Assembly: GCF_003254575.1 (NCBI RefSeq)
Contig: NZ_QJUA01000016.1
Location: forward strand, 1 to 64,000
Reading direction: 5' to 3'
DNA length: 64,000 nucleotides
Origin: Mycobacterium kyogaense
Lineage (GTDB): Bacteria; Actinomycetota; Actinomycetes; Mycobacteriales; Mycobacteriaceae
Part shown: one piece after another, positions 1-9,409 of the stretch
How the letters are laid out: each line of letters starts with the position of its first letter
How positions within the stretch are numbered: the first letter of the stretch is position 1
The notes under the pieces: generated by a model
Seen by the model: only the letters and a program-made list of their open reading frames with translations
Told to the model about the DNA's origin: nothing
Databases searched by the model: none
Made by a program: the position numbers and the translations under genes

Positions 1-282
1 GCTTCGCAGCCGCCTCGGTGATTGCTCGGCGCTCGGTCAACGTCAACCCCATCCACTGGGCCTACGCGCGCATTCCTGATGAGGCAACGACCCGCCCATT
101 CGCGCGCATTTCTGATGAGTCAACGCGGTGGCGCCGGTGACGAAACGTTCGAACATACCGTCGAATCTATGCGCGTACCGCTGCTCTTCGCCACGGCATT
201 CGCGGTCATCTGTGGATAGCGACCACGCTGTTAATAAACCGATCTGGCAACGTGTTTCGTGTCAGACCTGTGTGGTAGCGCG
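1..282. other. Non-coding left edge, downstream of nirD
   Basis: No convincing gene is visible in this stretch. Short open frames here have no recognisable domain and no ribosome binding site. The notable content is a pair of near-identical 25-bp repeats, listed separately. A 12-bp palindrome (GTAGCGCGCTAC, 275-286) overlaps the end of nirD but has no following T-run, so I do not call it a terminator. Confidence 0.5.
65..125. repeat. Two 25-bp direct repeats, period 36 bp
   Basis: Positions 65-89 and 101-125 match at 23 of 25 bases (differences at 75/111 and 84/120) and are separated by 11 bp. Both contain the core CTGATGA followed by CAACG. The function is unknown. They could be a duplicated protein-binding site or the remnant of a short duplication. 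Confidence 0.6.
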
Positions 283-585
283 CTACAGCGTGACCTGGAT
301 GGCCCCGTCGACTGCCTCCACCGGATAGCTGCGCACCGCGAAGTCGGCACCGGACACCTCGGTGCCCGTCGACATGTCGAAGGTGTGCCCGTGCAGCGGG
401 CACACCACCACACAGTCGTCGGTGAGCCCGTCCGCGAGTGGCCCACCGCGGTGCGGACACACCGCGTCGAGTGCGCGCAGTGAGTCGTCACGCAGCCGGA
501 ACACCGCCACCTGGCGCCCGTCGACGGCGAACGTGCGTCCTTCGCCGACCGGGATCTCGTCGAGCCTGCCGACCTCGACAGTCAT
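283..585 (-). CDS. nirD: Nitrite reductase small subunit (Rieske-type)
   Basis: This is the small subunit of assimilatory NAD(P)H nitrite reductase, a cytoplasmic partner of NirB in reducing nitrite to ammonium. The 100-residue protein has the Rieske-like pattern C43-P-H45 and C62-P-L-H65, which would ligate a [2Fe-2S] cluster. NirD proteins vary in keeping these ligands, and here all four are present. The ATG overlaps the nirB stop as ATGA, so the two are translationally coupled. A longer in-frame reading upstream lies entirely inside nirB and is not used. Confidence 0.93.
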   Translation of the reverse strand: MTVEVGRLDEIPVGEGRTFAVDGRQVAVFRLRDDSLRALDAVCPHRGGPLADGLTDDCVVVCPLHGHTFDMSTGTEVSGADFAVRSYPVEAVDGAIQVTL

Positions 586-3047
586 CGGACGGGCACCTGG
601 GGGAGCGGCAGCAGCGGCAGCGACGTGCGAAATTGGCCCTCCGTCTGAGGTTCTCGGCCGTCGCTCCACGGATCGCGGTACGCGTCGACCGACTTCTGCA
701 TCCGCTCGTCCAGCCCCGCGGCCAACCCGTCGGCGTCCTCGACCACCACCGCCCGGATGTGCTCGATCCCGAGCCGCGGCACCCACTTGTACGTGCGTTC
801 CAGCCAGTTCGCGCTCTCCCGGTAGTACTGCAGGAACCGGCCCGTCAGCGTCATCACCTCGTCGGCGGAGTCCACCGTCGCCAGCAGGTCACCCTTGCGG
901 ATGTGCGCCCCGGCCGCCCCGCCGACATAGATCTCCCAGCGGCCGCCGTCCACGGCGACGACCCCGAGGTCCTTGCACAGCGACTCGGCGCAGTTGCGCG
1001 GACACCCCGTGACGGCCAGCTTCATCTTGGCCGGGCTCGCCAGCCCCTGGTAGCGCTCCTCGATGGCGATACCCAACGCCGTCGAGTCACCCACCCCGTA
1101 GCGGCAGAAGTCGCTGCCGACACACGTTTTCACGGTCCGGAAGCTCTTGCCGTAGGCGTAACCCGACGGCATGTCCAGATCCGCCCACACCGCGGGCAGA
1201 TCCTCCTTGCGCACGCCGAGCAGGTCGATGCGCTGACCACCCGTGCACTTGATCATCGGGATCTCGTACTTCTCGGCGACGTCGGCGATCTTGCGCAGTT
1301 GCGCGGCGCTGGTGACCCCGCCCTTCATCTGCGGCACCACCGAGAACGTGCCGTCGCGTTGGATGTTGGCGTGCACGCGGTCGTTGATGAACCGGGCATC
1401 CCGCTCGTCGACGAATTCGTCGGCCCACATCATCTCCAGCAGCGACGCCAGCGCCATCTTCGAGCCGGCATCGGGCTTACCGTCTGGGGCCAGTGCGGCG
1501 AACACCGATGACACCGAATGCAACTGGAGCTCACGGATGTGGTGCATCAGCGTCGGCTTGTCATAGGGGATGGCGGGCACATACCAGGACGCCGACGGAT
1601 CCTCGATGACGGCGCCACCGGCGGCCCACTCCACGACCTGGCAGACCAGCTCCTTGCAGGATCCACATCCCTTGCCGGCCTTGGTCTTCGCCATCACGCC
1701 TGCCACCGAAGTCTCGCCGTCGCGCACGCACGCCACCAGTGCGCCCTTGGAGACGCCGTTGCAGTTGCAGACCTGCGCGTCATCGGCCAGTTCGGCGATA
1801 CCGACGCCGACGTCGGGGGTCCCGATGTCGAACATCAGCGCCACCCGTTCGTCGGGCAGCGGGAGCCCACTGTCGAAGGCCTGGGTCAGGAAGGACACCT
1901 TCGAGACGTCGCCGACGAGCGTGGCACCCACCAGCTTGCCGTCACGAATCACCACCGTCTTGTAGACGCCGTGTTTGGGTTCGCTGTACTGCACGAACTC
2001 GTCGTCGGGGTGCTCGGGCGCCTTGACGCCCATCGAGGCGACGTCGACGCCGGCGACCTTGAGTTTCGTCGCCACCCGGGACCCGTGGTAGGCGGCGGTG
2101 ACGTCCGCGCCGGTGAGGTGGTCGGCCAGCACGCGCGCCTGCTCCCACAGCGGCGCGACGAGACCGTACACCTGGCCGCGATGCTGGGCGCACTCACCGA
2201 CGACGTAGACGTCGTCGTCATCCACCGACCGCATGTGATCGTCGGTGACGACGGCGCGTTCCACTGTGAGCCCGGCCCGTTGGGCCAGGCCGACATTCGG
2301 CCGGATACCCGCCGCGATCACCAGCATGTCGCAGTCCAACTGGGAGCCGTCGGCGAACCGGATGCCCGTCAACCGGTCGTCGGTCACCAGCACCTCGCTG
2401 GTGCGCTTCTCGGTGTGCACACCGATGCCGAGTGATTCCACCGACGCCCGCAGGATCGCCCCGGCGGGGTCGTCGAGTTGCGCGTTCATCAGGGTGGGCC
2501 CCGCGTGCACGACATCCACTGTGAGGCCGCGGTTCTGCAGTCCGCGCGCGGCTTCCAGGCCCAGTAGACCGCCCCCGACGACGACCGCCTTCGTGCGGTG
2601 CGCTGCTTCGGCGATCATTGCCGCGGTGTCGTCGAGCGTGCGGAACCCGAACACGCCGTCGGCCAACGTCTTGTTGTCCGCCCACAGCCCGGCCATCGGC
2701 GGGAAGAACGAGCGACTGCCCGTCGCGAGGATGAGTTTGTCGTAGTGCAGGGTGGTGCCGTCGTCGGCGTGCACCAGGTGGGCGAACGTGTCCAGCCGCA
2801 CGACGCGCACCCCGGCGCGCAACTCGATGTCGTTGTCGGTGTACCAATCCAGCGTGTTGAGGTAGATGTCGGTCGGAACGTCGGCGCCGGCCAGCACATT
2901 GGACAGCAGGATGCGGTTGTAGTTGCCGTACGGCTCGTCGCCGAACACGGTGATCTGGAACTGGTCCCTGCCGCCGCGAGCGAGGATCTCCTCCAACGCG
3001 CGAATGCCGGCCATCCCGTTGCCGACGACGACGAGCCGCTGCGCCAC
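582..3047 (-). CDS. nirB: Assimilatory nitrite reductase large subunit
   Basis: Siroheme nitrite reductase of 821 residues, catalysing the six-electron reduction of nitrite to ammonium in the cytoplasm. Visible in order: N-terminal FAD dinucleotide motif (about 5-22), second NAD(P)-binding glycine motif (about 153-170), BFD-type [2Fe-2S] cysteines (C427, C429, C461, C464), ferredoxin-like half domains, and the siroheme/[4Fe-4S] cysteines (C642, C648, C682, C686). All key residues are present and the length is normal for NirB. It lies 3 bp downstream of a small unknown gene and upstream of nirD, so the three probably form one transcript divergent from the nitrate transporter. Confidence 0.96.
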   Translation of the reverse strand: MAQRLVVVGNGMAGIRALEEILARGGRDQFQITVFGDEPYGNYNRILLSNVLAGADVPTDIYLNTLDWYTDNDIELRAGVRVVRLDTFAHLVHADDGTTLHYDKLILATGSRSFFPPMAGLWADNKTLADGVFGFRTLDDTAAMIAEAAHRTKAVVVGGGLLGLEAARGLQNRGLTVDVVHAGPTLMNAQLDDPAGAILRASVESLGIGVHTEKRTSEVLVTDDRLTGIRFADGSQLDCDMLVIAAGIRPNVGLAQRAGLTVERAVVTDDHMRSVDDDDVYVVGECAQHRGQVYGLVAPLWEQARVLADHLTGADVTAAYHGSRVATKLKVAGVDVASMGVKAPEHPDDEFVQYSEPKHGVYKTVVIRDGKLVGATLVGDVSKVSFLTQAFDSGLPLPDERVALMFDIGTPDVGVGIAELADDAQVCNCNGVSKGALVACVRDGETSVAGVMAKTKAGKGCGSCKELVCQVVEWAAGGAVIEDPSASWYVPAIPYDKPTLMHHIRELQLHSVSSVFAALAPDGKPDAGSKMALASLLEMMWADEFVDERDARFINDRVHANIQRDGTFSVVPQMKGGVTSAAQLRKIADVAEKYEIPMIKCTGGQRIDLLGVRKEDLPAVWADLDMPSGYAYGKSFRTVKTCVGSDFCRYGVGDSTALGIAIEERYQGLASPAKMKLAVTGCPRNCAESLCKDLGVVAVDGGRWEIYVGGAAGAHIRKGDLLATVDSADEVMTLTGRFLQYYRESANWLERTYKWVPRLGIEHIRAVVVEDADGLAAGLDERMQKSVDAYRDPWSDGREPQTEGQFRTSLPLLPLPQVPVR

Positions 3048-3050
3048 CGT

Positions 3051-3404
3051 CTACACCTCGACCAGACCGAGATCGACGACGACCGTGCCCTGTAGCCCGT
3101 CGGGTGCGGCCACGTAGATCTCGAGCACGGTGTCGGCGAGCAGATCTTCCACCACACGGAGCGCCACGTGGGTGGCGCCCTTGGCGGCGATCGGGAAGTA
3201 CCGCATCGGTGCACCGTCGCGGTAGAGGATCACGCTGACCATCTCGTCGGCGGAATTGCCCCCGCGGAAATAGACCGGCTGCGCGATGGCGCCCGCGGGC
3301 ACCTGGTATCTGAGCGAGGCGTCCACGGGCAGGGGCGCGTCATAGCCCTTGCCCACGAAGGTGTAAGTGCCTTGGAGGAATTGCGGACTGCTTCCGTCGG
3401 ACAT
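3051..3404 (-). CDS. Conserved hypothetical protein linked to nitrite reductase
   Basis: A 117-residue protein I cannot assign to a named family. It is rich in predicted beta strands, has no cysteine pairs, no signal peptide and no membrane segment. It is the first gene of the nirB-nirD transcript, ending 3 bp before nirB, which suggests a role in nitrate or nitrite assimilation. I chose the ATG at 3404 (start MSDGSS); a longer reading begins at 3476 but its extra N-terminal residues look non-conserved in character. Its function is unknown. Confidence 0.7.
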   Translation of the reverse strand: MSDGSSPQFLQGTYTFVGKGYDAPLPVDASLRYQVPAGAIAQPVYFRGGNSADEMVSVILYRDGAPMRYFPIAAKGATHVALRVVEDLLADTVLEIYVAAPDGLQGTVVVDLGLVEV

Positions 3405-3530
3405 GCTGGGAAAGGTATGAGCCGCGTGTTTCCGGGCGGTTTCGCCGATGCTGCGCCCATGGATATCCCCGCTCACATCGCGCGCGGCTCACGGTGAGCC
3501 GGCACCCACTGTGAGGGTGAGTTTTCTTGC

Positions 3531-3546
3531 GTGTCATCGAGGTGCA
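3531..3546 (+). promoter_or_regulatory. Possible GlnR box upstream of the nitrate transporter
   Basis: GTCAT, six bases, then GCAAC, centred about 45 bp before the transporter start. The mycobacterial GlnR consensus is roughly GTNAC-N6-GNAAC, so this matches 9 of the 10 positions if the wild-card bases are counted. GlnR is known to control nitrate and nitrite assimilation genes in actinobacteria. A single short match in a 178-bp divergent promoter is weak evidence. Confidence 0.35.
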
Positions 3547-3582
3547 ACGGGTCGACAATGACCTGGGCCAACACTTGAGGAC

Positions 3583-5004
3583 ATGGCGAACACGACAGCG
3601 GGCAAGCACGACATCGAGCACTGGGATGCCGAAGACACCCAGGCGTGGGAGGCCGGCGGCAAGGATGTCGCGCGCCGCAACCTCATCTGGTCGGTGATCG
3701 CCGAGCACGTCGGCTTCTCGGTCTGGTCGATCTGGTCGGTGATGGTGCTGTTCATGCCGCAGAACGTCTACGGGATCGACGCCGCAGGCAAGTTCTACCT
3801 GGTCGCGGTACCGACGCTGGTCGGCGCGTTCATGCGCATCCCCTACACGATCGCGCCCGCGCGGTTCGGCGGACGGAACTGGACGATCGTCAGCGCGCTG
3901 CTGCTGCTGATACCCACCCTGCTGACGCTGTACTTCATGAAGAACCCCGCGTCCTACACCACCTATCTCGTCGTCGCCGCGTTCGCCGGTCTCGGCGGCG
4001 GCAACTTCGCCTCCTCGATGACGAACATCAACGCGTTCTACCCGCAGCGACTCAAGGGCTGGGCGCTCGGGCTCAACGCCGGCGGCGGCAACATCGGCGT
4101 CCCCGTCATCCAGCTGATCGGCCTGCTGGTGATCTCCACGGCGGGAAACATGCGGCCCGAGATCGTCTGTGCCGTCTACCTGGTGGCGATCAGCGTGGCG
4201 GCCGTGGGCGCGGCGGTGAAGATGGACAACCTGCGCAACCAGAAGTCGAACCTCGGTGCGCTGGTGGAAGCCCTGCGGTTCAGGCACTCCTGGGTGATGA
4301 GCTTCCTCTACATCGGAACCTTCGGCTCGTTCATCGGGTTCTCGTTCGCATTCGGCCAAGTGCTGCAGATCAATTACCTCGCCGGTGGTGACACCCCCGC
4401 TCAGGCAGCGCTGCACGCCGCCCAGATCGCCTTCCTGGGGCCGCTACTCGGCTCGGTCGCGCGTCCGTTCGGGGGCAAGCTCGCCGACCGCATCGGCGGG
4501 GGGAAGATCACGCTGTACACGTTCATCGCGATGATGTTCGCCGCCGGCATCCTCATCGTGGCGAGCACTCTCGACGACGCGCAGGCCAGCGCGGCCACCG
4601 GCGGTCAGATGGCCGGCTTCGTCATCGGATTCATCCTCCTGTTCGTGCTCTCGGGCATCGGCAACGGCTCGACCTACAAGATGATCCCGTCGATCTTCGA
4701 GGCCAAGGCGCAGGGCCGCGACGACCTCGACCGAGAGCAGAAGGCCGCCTGGTCGCGGTCGATGTCGGGTGCGCTGATCGGATTCGCCGGTGCGGTCGGC
4801 GCATTGGGCGGCGTGTTCATCAACATCGTGCTGCGGGCCTCCTACGTCGGCGATGCGAAGTCAGCGACGGCAGCGTTCTGGGTGTTCGGCATCTTCTATG
4901 TGGTGTGCGCGGTCGTGACCTGGATCGTGTTCCTGCGACTCGGTAACCGCGCACACACAGGCGAACAGCTCGGACGTCCGGCCACACCCGTGCCCGCCGG
5001 ATAG
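3583..5004 (+). CDS. Nitrate/nitrite transporter, NarK/NasA type (MFS)
   Basis: Integral membrane transporter of 473 residues from the nitrate/nitrite porter branch of the major facilitator superfamily. About twelve hydrophobic segments are visible. A glycine-rich helix (AGLGGGNFASSM) and a second (LGLNAGGGNIG) match the two nitrate-signature regions of the family. It is divergent from nirBD and followed after only 2 bp by the nitrate reductase gene, so it supplies nitrate for that enzyme. Its length is typical. Whether it prefers nitrate import or nitrite export cannot be told from sequence. Confidence 0.92.
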   Translation: MANTTAGKHDIEHWDAEDTQAWEAGGKDVARRNLIWSVIAEHVGFSVWSIWSVMVLFMPQNVYGIDAAGKFYLVAVPTLVGAFMRIPYTIAPARFGGRNWTIVSALLLLIPTLLTLYFMKNPASYTTYLVVAAFAGLGGGNFASSMTNINAFYPQRLKGWALGLNAGGGNIGVPVIQLIGLLVISTAGNMRPEIVCAVYLVAISVAAVGAAVKMDNLRNQKSNLGALVEALRFRHSWVMSFLYIGTFGSFIGFSFAFGQVLQINYLAGGDTPAQAALHAAQIAFLGPLLGSVARPFGGKLADRIGGGKITLYTFIAMMFAAGILIVASTLDDAQASAATGGQMAGFVIGFILLFVLSGIGNGSTYKMIPSIFEAKAQGRDDLDREQKAAWSRSMSGALIGFAGAVGALGGVFINIVLRASYVGDAKSATAAFWVFGIFYVVCAVVTWIVFLRLGNRAHTGEQLGRPATPVPAG

Positions 5005-5006
5005 CC

Positions 5007-8000
5007 ATGACGCGTACAGCCTGTTCGTACTGCGGTGTCGGGTGCGGGATTTCGGTGCAGACCCGCCCCGACCCCGCGACGGGTGCGCCGGTCATCGCGA
5101 CGGTGTCCGGGGACACCCTGCACCCGACGAACGCGGGACGGCTGTGCACGAAGGGAGCGACGCACGCGGAGTTGATGGCCGCCACCGACGGTCGCCTGAC
5201 GACGGCGCTGCTGCGACCTTCGCGAGGGGCCGATCCGGTGGCCGTCGACGTCGAGGACGGGATCGCCGAGGCGGGCCGCCGCTTGCGGGCGATCGTCGAC
5301 GAGCACGGACCCGATGCCGTGGCCATCTACGTGTCCGGCCAGATGTCGATCGAATCGCAGTACCTGGCAACCAAACTCGCCAAGGGTTTCCTGCGGACCG
5401 TGCATCTGGAATCCAATTCGCGGCTGTGCATGGCCAGCGCTGGTGTCGGCTACAAACAGTCGCTGGGCGCCGACGGACCCCCGGGGTCCTACAGCGACTT
5501 CGACTGCACCGACCTGTTCTTCGTGATCGGGTCCAACATGGCCGACTGCCACCCGATCCTGTACCTGCGAATGGCCGACCGTCTCAAGGCCGGTGCGAAA
5601 CTCATCGTCGTCGATCCGCGTCGCACCACCACCGCGGACCGGGCCGACCTGTACCTGCAGATACGGCCGGGCGCCGATCTCGCCCTGCTCAACGGCATCC
5701 TGCACCTGCTCGTCGCCGACGGTGCGATCGACGAGCAGTTCATCGCCGAGCACACAGAAGGCTGGGAAGCGATGCCGGCCTTCCTCGCCGACTACCCGCC
5801 GCACCGTGTCGCCGAGATCACCGGGCTCTCCGAAGCCGACATCCGCACCGCCGCGACGATGATCGCCGAGGCGGGGGAGTGGATGACCTGCTGGACCATG
5901 GGTCTGAACCAGAGCACCCACGGCACCGCCAACACCACCGCGATCTGCAACCTGCATCTGGCCACCGGCGCGATCTGCCGCCCGGGTAGCGGACCCATGT
6001 CGTTGACGGGACAGCCCAACGCCATGGGCGGGCGGGAAATGGGCTACATGGGGCCGGGTTTACCGGGGCAGCGCGCCGTGCTGTCTCCGCGGGACCGCGC
6101 ATTCGTCGAGGAGCAGTGGGGTCTCGAGCCGGGCACCATCCGCACCGACGTGGGGCCGGGGACCGTCGAGATGTTCCGCAGGATGGCCGACGGCCATATC
6201 AAGGCCGTCTGGATCATCTGCACCAATCCCGTTGCCAGCGTGGCGAATCGCGCGACGGTGCTGGCAGGTCTGCAGGCCGCCGAGCTGGTGATCGCGCAGG
6301 ACGCCTACGCCGAGACGGCCACCACCCGCCACGCCGACATCGTGCTGCCTGCCACGCTGTGGGCCGAGGCCGACGCGGTGATGGTCAACTCCGACCGCAC
6401 GATGACGCTGCTGGCCCAGTCCATTCCGCCGCTGGGGCAGTCCCGGCCGGACTGGGAGCTGGTCTGCGGGGTGGCCCGCCACCTCGGCTTCGGCGACGAC
6501 TTCGATTACAAGTCCAGCGAGGAGATCTTCGACGAGATCCGCCGATTCTCCAACCCGGACACCGGCTATGACCTGCGTGGTGTCACCTACGAACGCCTGC
6601 GCGACACCCCGGTCCAGTGGCCGTGCCCGCCCGAGGACACCGCCGGCGGATCGCCGGACCGCAACCCGATTCGCTACGTCAACGACGGTGTCTCACAGAC
6701 CCTGTTCGTCGACACGAACGGTGACCGACCGCGCCTGGCCTTCCCGACGCCGTCGCGGCGCGCCGCGTTCCATCCGCGGCCGCACGTCGACGCCGCGGAA
6801 CAACCTGACGGCGACTACCCCGCGGTGCTGAACACCGGTCGATTGCAGCACCAATGGCACACGATGACCAAGACCGGCAGGGTCGCCAAGCTCACCAAGC
6901 TGAATCCGAAACCGTTCATCGAGATCCATCCCGACGACGCGGCAGCCGCGCAGATCGCGAACGGCAGCGCGGTCGAGGTGGTGTCCCGGCGGGGCCGCGC
7001 GGTGTTGCCCGCCCTTCTCACCGATCGGGTCAGGCCGGGGAACACGTGGGTGCCGTTTCACTGGAACGACGAACACGGTGAGGATCTGACCGTCAATGCT
7101 GTCACCAACGACGCGGTTGACCCCTTCTCTCTGCAACCGGAGTTCAAAGTCAGTGCGGTGGCCCTGCGACCGCTACCTGCTCCGGAGCTGACCGAGCACG
7201 AGAACCTTTATGTCCAGGGCTTTCTGGCCGGCGTCGAGCAGGGGCGGCCAGGCATTCCGGTGCTGCCCTCCGACGCTCCGCTCGGTATGCGGACCCGGCT
7301 CCTCGTCGAGGGCATGCTGGCCGGCCGCTACTCCCGCGCCCCTGAGACGTCCACTCCGGCAGGCCCGCTGGTGCTGTGGGCGTCGCAGACCGGCAACGCC
7401 GAGGAGTTCGCGGGCAAGGTCAGTGGGCGGCTCGGCGGGGCGCGTCTGGCGGCCATGGACGACATCGACGTCGGGGAGCTGTCCGATGCGGGTGAGGTGG
7501 TCATCGTCACCAGTACGTTCGGCGACGGGGGCCCACCCGACAACGGTGCAGTGTTCTGGGAGCGGTTGGCCGGCGAGGATGCGCCGGCGCTCACCGGGAT
7601 GCGCTACTCGGTGCTGGGAATCGGCGATCGCTCCTACGGCAACTTCTGTGGTCACGCGAAGTCCCTGGACGCGCGGTTGACCGCGCTCGGGGCGACGAGG
7701 ATGCTCGACCGCGCCGACTGTGAAGTGCACGACGAGGCGCCGATGACCCGGTGGGCGGACGCGGTCGTCGAGACATTGACCGGTGTGGCGCCGGAAACCG
7801 AGACTGCGCCACCGCCCGATCCGGTCGCGTTCACGCGCGCGCAGCCGATCTCGGCGCCACTGTGCCGCAACGTGCTGCTGACGCCGGCAGGCGCCGCCAA
7901 GGAGGTGCGTCAGTTCGGCTTCGACATCAGCGCCTATGATGTCTCCTACGCGGCGGGTGATTCGCTGGGTGTCTATGTGCGCAACTCGCAGAGTGCTGTC

Positions 8001-8942
8001 GAGACATGGCTGCAGGCAACGGGATTCGGCGGCGATGAGGTCGTCGTCGTCGACGGTGTTCCGATGTCGCTGCGGGAAGCTCTGACTGGACGTTACGACG
8101 TGTGCAAGGTCACCGCCGACCTGGTCGACTTCGTCGCCGAGCACAGCCGAGACGGTTCGTCGGTGCGGCGGCTGCGCACGGATCGGCGCGAGCTGGACAG
8201 GTGGCTCGTCAACCGGAACGGCCTCGATCTGGTGGCCGAATTCGGCGCCCGTGCCGACATCGAATCGTGGCAGGAGGTGTTGGTGCGGCTGACCCCGCGG
8301 CAGTACTCGATCTCGTCGAGCCCGCTGGTGAGTCCCCACGAGATACAGCTGACGGTGTCGGTGGTGCGCTACTCGAATCCGGGCGGTGAGCCGCGCGGCG
8401 GGGTCGGCTCGACCCATCTGGCCGATCTCGCTGCCGGCACAACGGTTCCGGTGTTCCTGCAGCGGTCGCCGCACTTCCGGCTGCCGACGGACCCGCAGAC
8501 GCCGATGATCATGGTCGGCCCAGGAACCGGTGTCGCGCCGTTCCGCGCCTTCCTGCAGGACCGTCGGGCACGCGGCCACACCGGGCCCAATTGGCTGTTC
8601 TTCGGCGATCAACACCGGGCGCAGAACTTCTACTATCGAGAAGACCTGCAGGACATGGTGTCTGACGGGTTCCTGAATCGGCTCGACCTCGCCTTCTCGC
8701 GCGATCAACCGAAACGGGTGTACGTGCAGCACAAGATGCTCGACTACGGCGCCGACGTGTGGCGGTGGCTCGAGGACGGCGCGCACTTCTATGTCTGTGG
8801 GGACGCGACGCGGATGGCCAAGGACGTCGACGACGCGCTCACCACGATCATCCGGACCCACGGCGGCATGAACGACGAGGCCGCACGGGCGTACAAGCGA
8901 GAGCTGGTGGGGGAGAAGCGCTACGTGCGCGACGTCTACTGA
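5007..8942 (+). CDS. Assimilatory nitrate reductase fused to CysJ-like NADPH/FAD module
   Basis: A 1311-residue one-chain assimilatory nitrate reductase. The N-terminus has the [4Fe-4S] pattern C6-x2-C9-x3-C13 plus a later cysteine, followed by the molybdopterin oxidoreductase domain and dinucleotide-binding domain to about residue 740. From about 785 a flavodoxin-like FMN domain starts (SQTGNAEEF), then a sulfite-reductase-type FAD domain (RxYS motif, about residue 1100) and an NADPH domain (GPGTGVAPF, about 1170). Electrons can thus pass from NADPH to molybdenum within one polypeptide. This fused form is known in actinobacteria, corresponding to the assimilatory enzyme called NasN in M. smegmatis. 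It starts 2 bp after the transporter stop. Confidence 0.93.
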   Translation: MTRTACSYCGVGCGISVQTRPDPATGAPVIATVSGDTLHPTNAGRLCTKGATHAELMAATDGRLTTALLRPSRGADPVAVDVEDGIAEAGRRLRAIVDEHGPDAVAIYVSGQMSIESQYLATKLAKGFLRTVHLESNSRLCMASAGVGYKQSLGADGPPGSYSDFDCTDLFFVIGSNMADCHPILYLRMADRLKAGAKLIVVDPRRTTTADRADLYLQIRPGADLALLNGILHLLVADGAIDEQFIAEHTEGWEAMPAFLADYPPHRVAEITGLSEADIRTAATMIAEAGEWMTCWTMGLNQSTHGTANTTAICNLHLATGAICRPGSGPMSLTGQPNAMGGREMGYMGPGLPGQRAVLSPRDRAFVEEQWGLEPGTIRTDVGPGTVEMFRRMADGHIKAVWIICTNPVASVANRATVLAGLQAAELVIAQDAYAETATTRHADIVLPATLWAEADAVMVNSDRTMTLLAQSIPPLGQSRPDWELVCGVARHLGFGDDFDYKSSEEIFDEIRRFSNPDTGYDLRGVTYERLRDTPVQWPCPPEDTAGGSPDRNPIRYVNDGVSQTLFVDTNGDRPRLAFPTPSRRAAFHPRPHVDAAEQPDGDYPAVLNTGRLQHQWHTMTKTGRVAKLTKLNPKPFIEIHPDDAAAAQIANGSAVEVVSRRGRAVLPALLTDRVRPGNTWVPFHWNDEHGEDLTVNAVTNDAVDPFSLQPEFKVSAVALRPLPAPELTEHENLYVQGFLAGVEQGRPGIPVLPSDAPLGMRTRLLVEGMLAGRYSRAPETSTPAGPLVLWASQTGNAEEFAGKVSGRLGGARLAAMDDIDVGELSDAGEVVIVTSTFGDGGPPDNGAVFWERLAGEDAPALTGMRYSVLGIGDRSYGNFCGHAKSLDARLTALGATRMLDRADCEVHDEAPMTRWADAVVETLTGVAPETETAPPPDPVAFTRAQPISAPLCRNVLLTPAGAAKEVRQFGFDISAYDVSYAAGDSLGVYVRNSQSAVETWLQATGFGGDEVVVVDGVPMSLREALTGRYDVCKVTADLVDFVAEHSRDGSSVRRLRTDRRELDRWLVNRNGLDLVAEFGARADIESWQEVLVRLTPRQYSISSSPLVSPHEIQLTVSVVRYSNPGGEPRGGVGSTHLADLAAGTTVPVFLQRSPHFRLPTDPQTPMIMVGPGTGVAPFRAFLQDRRARGHTGPNWLFFGDQHRAQNFYYREDLQDMVSDGFLNRLDLAFSRDQPKRVYVQHKMLDYGADVWRWLEDGAHFYVCGDATRMAKDVDDALTTIIRTHGGMNDEAARAYKRELVGEKRYVRDVY

Positions 8943-8963
8943 CCACCTGGCAGGATCGCGACC

Positions 8964-9329
8964 GTGGCCCTCGACCGAACCAAACCCACCGTGACTCTGT
9001 GCCGTGGGTGCTGCTGCGGTACGTCGAAGAAGCACCCGGACAACGACCACGAAGCCCAAGTCCACTCGTTGCGCGCTCTGCTCCACGACGTGGCCGACCT
9101 CCGGATATCCGACTGCCTGGGACCGTGCGAGCGGTCGAACGTCCTGGTGGTCACACCGTCAGCGGATGGGCATCGGCGCGGCGGGCGATCGACCTGGCTC
9201 GGATACGTCTTCGACGAGACGGCGGGATCGGCCATCGCGGAGTGGCTGTGCGACGGCGGGCCCGGCGTGTCGGAGTTCCCGCGCAGTCTCCGGCGGCACC
9301 GCTTCAACCGGCCGAAAAAGCGCCGCTGA
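8964..9329 (+). CDS. Small thioredoxin-like ferredoxin domain protein
   Basis: A 121-residue protein with a cysteine-rich N-terminus (CRGCCCG) and a second pair (DCLGPC), the spacing seen in thioredoxin-fold [2Fe-2S] ferredoxins. The tail is very basic. It begins with GTG 21 bp after the nitrate reductase gene on the same strand and is probably co-transcribed, so it could be an electron carrier or assembly factor for nitrate assimilation. The partner is unknown. Confidence 0.72.
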   Translation: MALDRTKPTVTLCRGCCCGTSKKHPDNDHEAQVHSLRALLHDVADLRISDCLGPCERSNVLVVTPSADGHRRGGRSTWLGYVFDETAGSAIAEWLCDGGPGVSEFPRSLRRHRFNRPKKRR

Positions 9330-9379
9330 AATCTGTCGGTGGTCGAATGGATGTGCGAAGACGGCCCGCCAAATGAAAA

Positions 9380-9402
9380 GATCCCGGCCGAAGCCGGGAT
9401 CC
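9380..9402 (-). terminator. Rho-independent terminator, probably of tRNA-Leu, displaced by the island
   Basis: A perfect 9-bp stem with a four-base loop: GATCCCGGC, TTCG, GCCGGGATC read on the minus strand, followed by CTTTTCATTT. Only the minus strand has the T-run, so it terminates leftward transcription, yet no leftward gene now ends next to it. If the island between the two direct repeats is removed, this hairpin falls about 8 bp after the 3' end of tRNA-Leu. On the plus strand it may also help end the nitrate operon. Confidence 0.8.
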
Positions 9403-9409
9403 GTACTGA

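Noticed and set aside
275..286. Palindrome GTAGCGCGCTAC at the nirD end
   Set aside because: No loop and no T-run follow on either strand, so it is not a credible terminator.
7173..9086. 637-codon open frame antisense to the nitrate reductase
   Set aside because: No domain is recognisable, and it lies opposite well-defined flavodoxin, FAD and NADPH domains.
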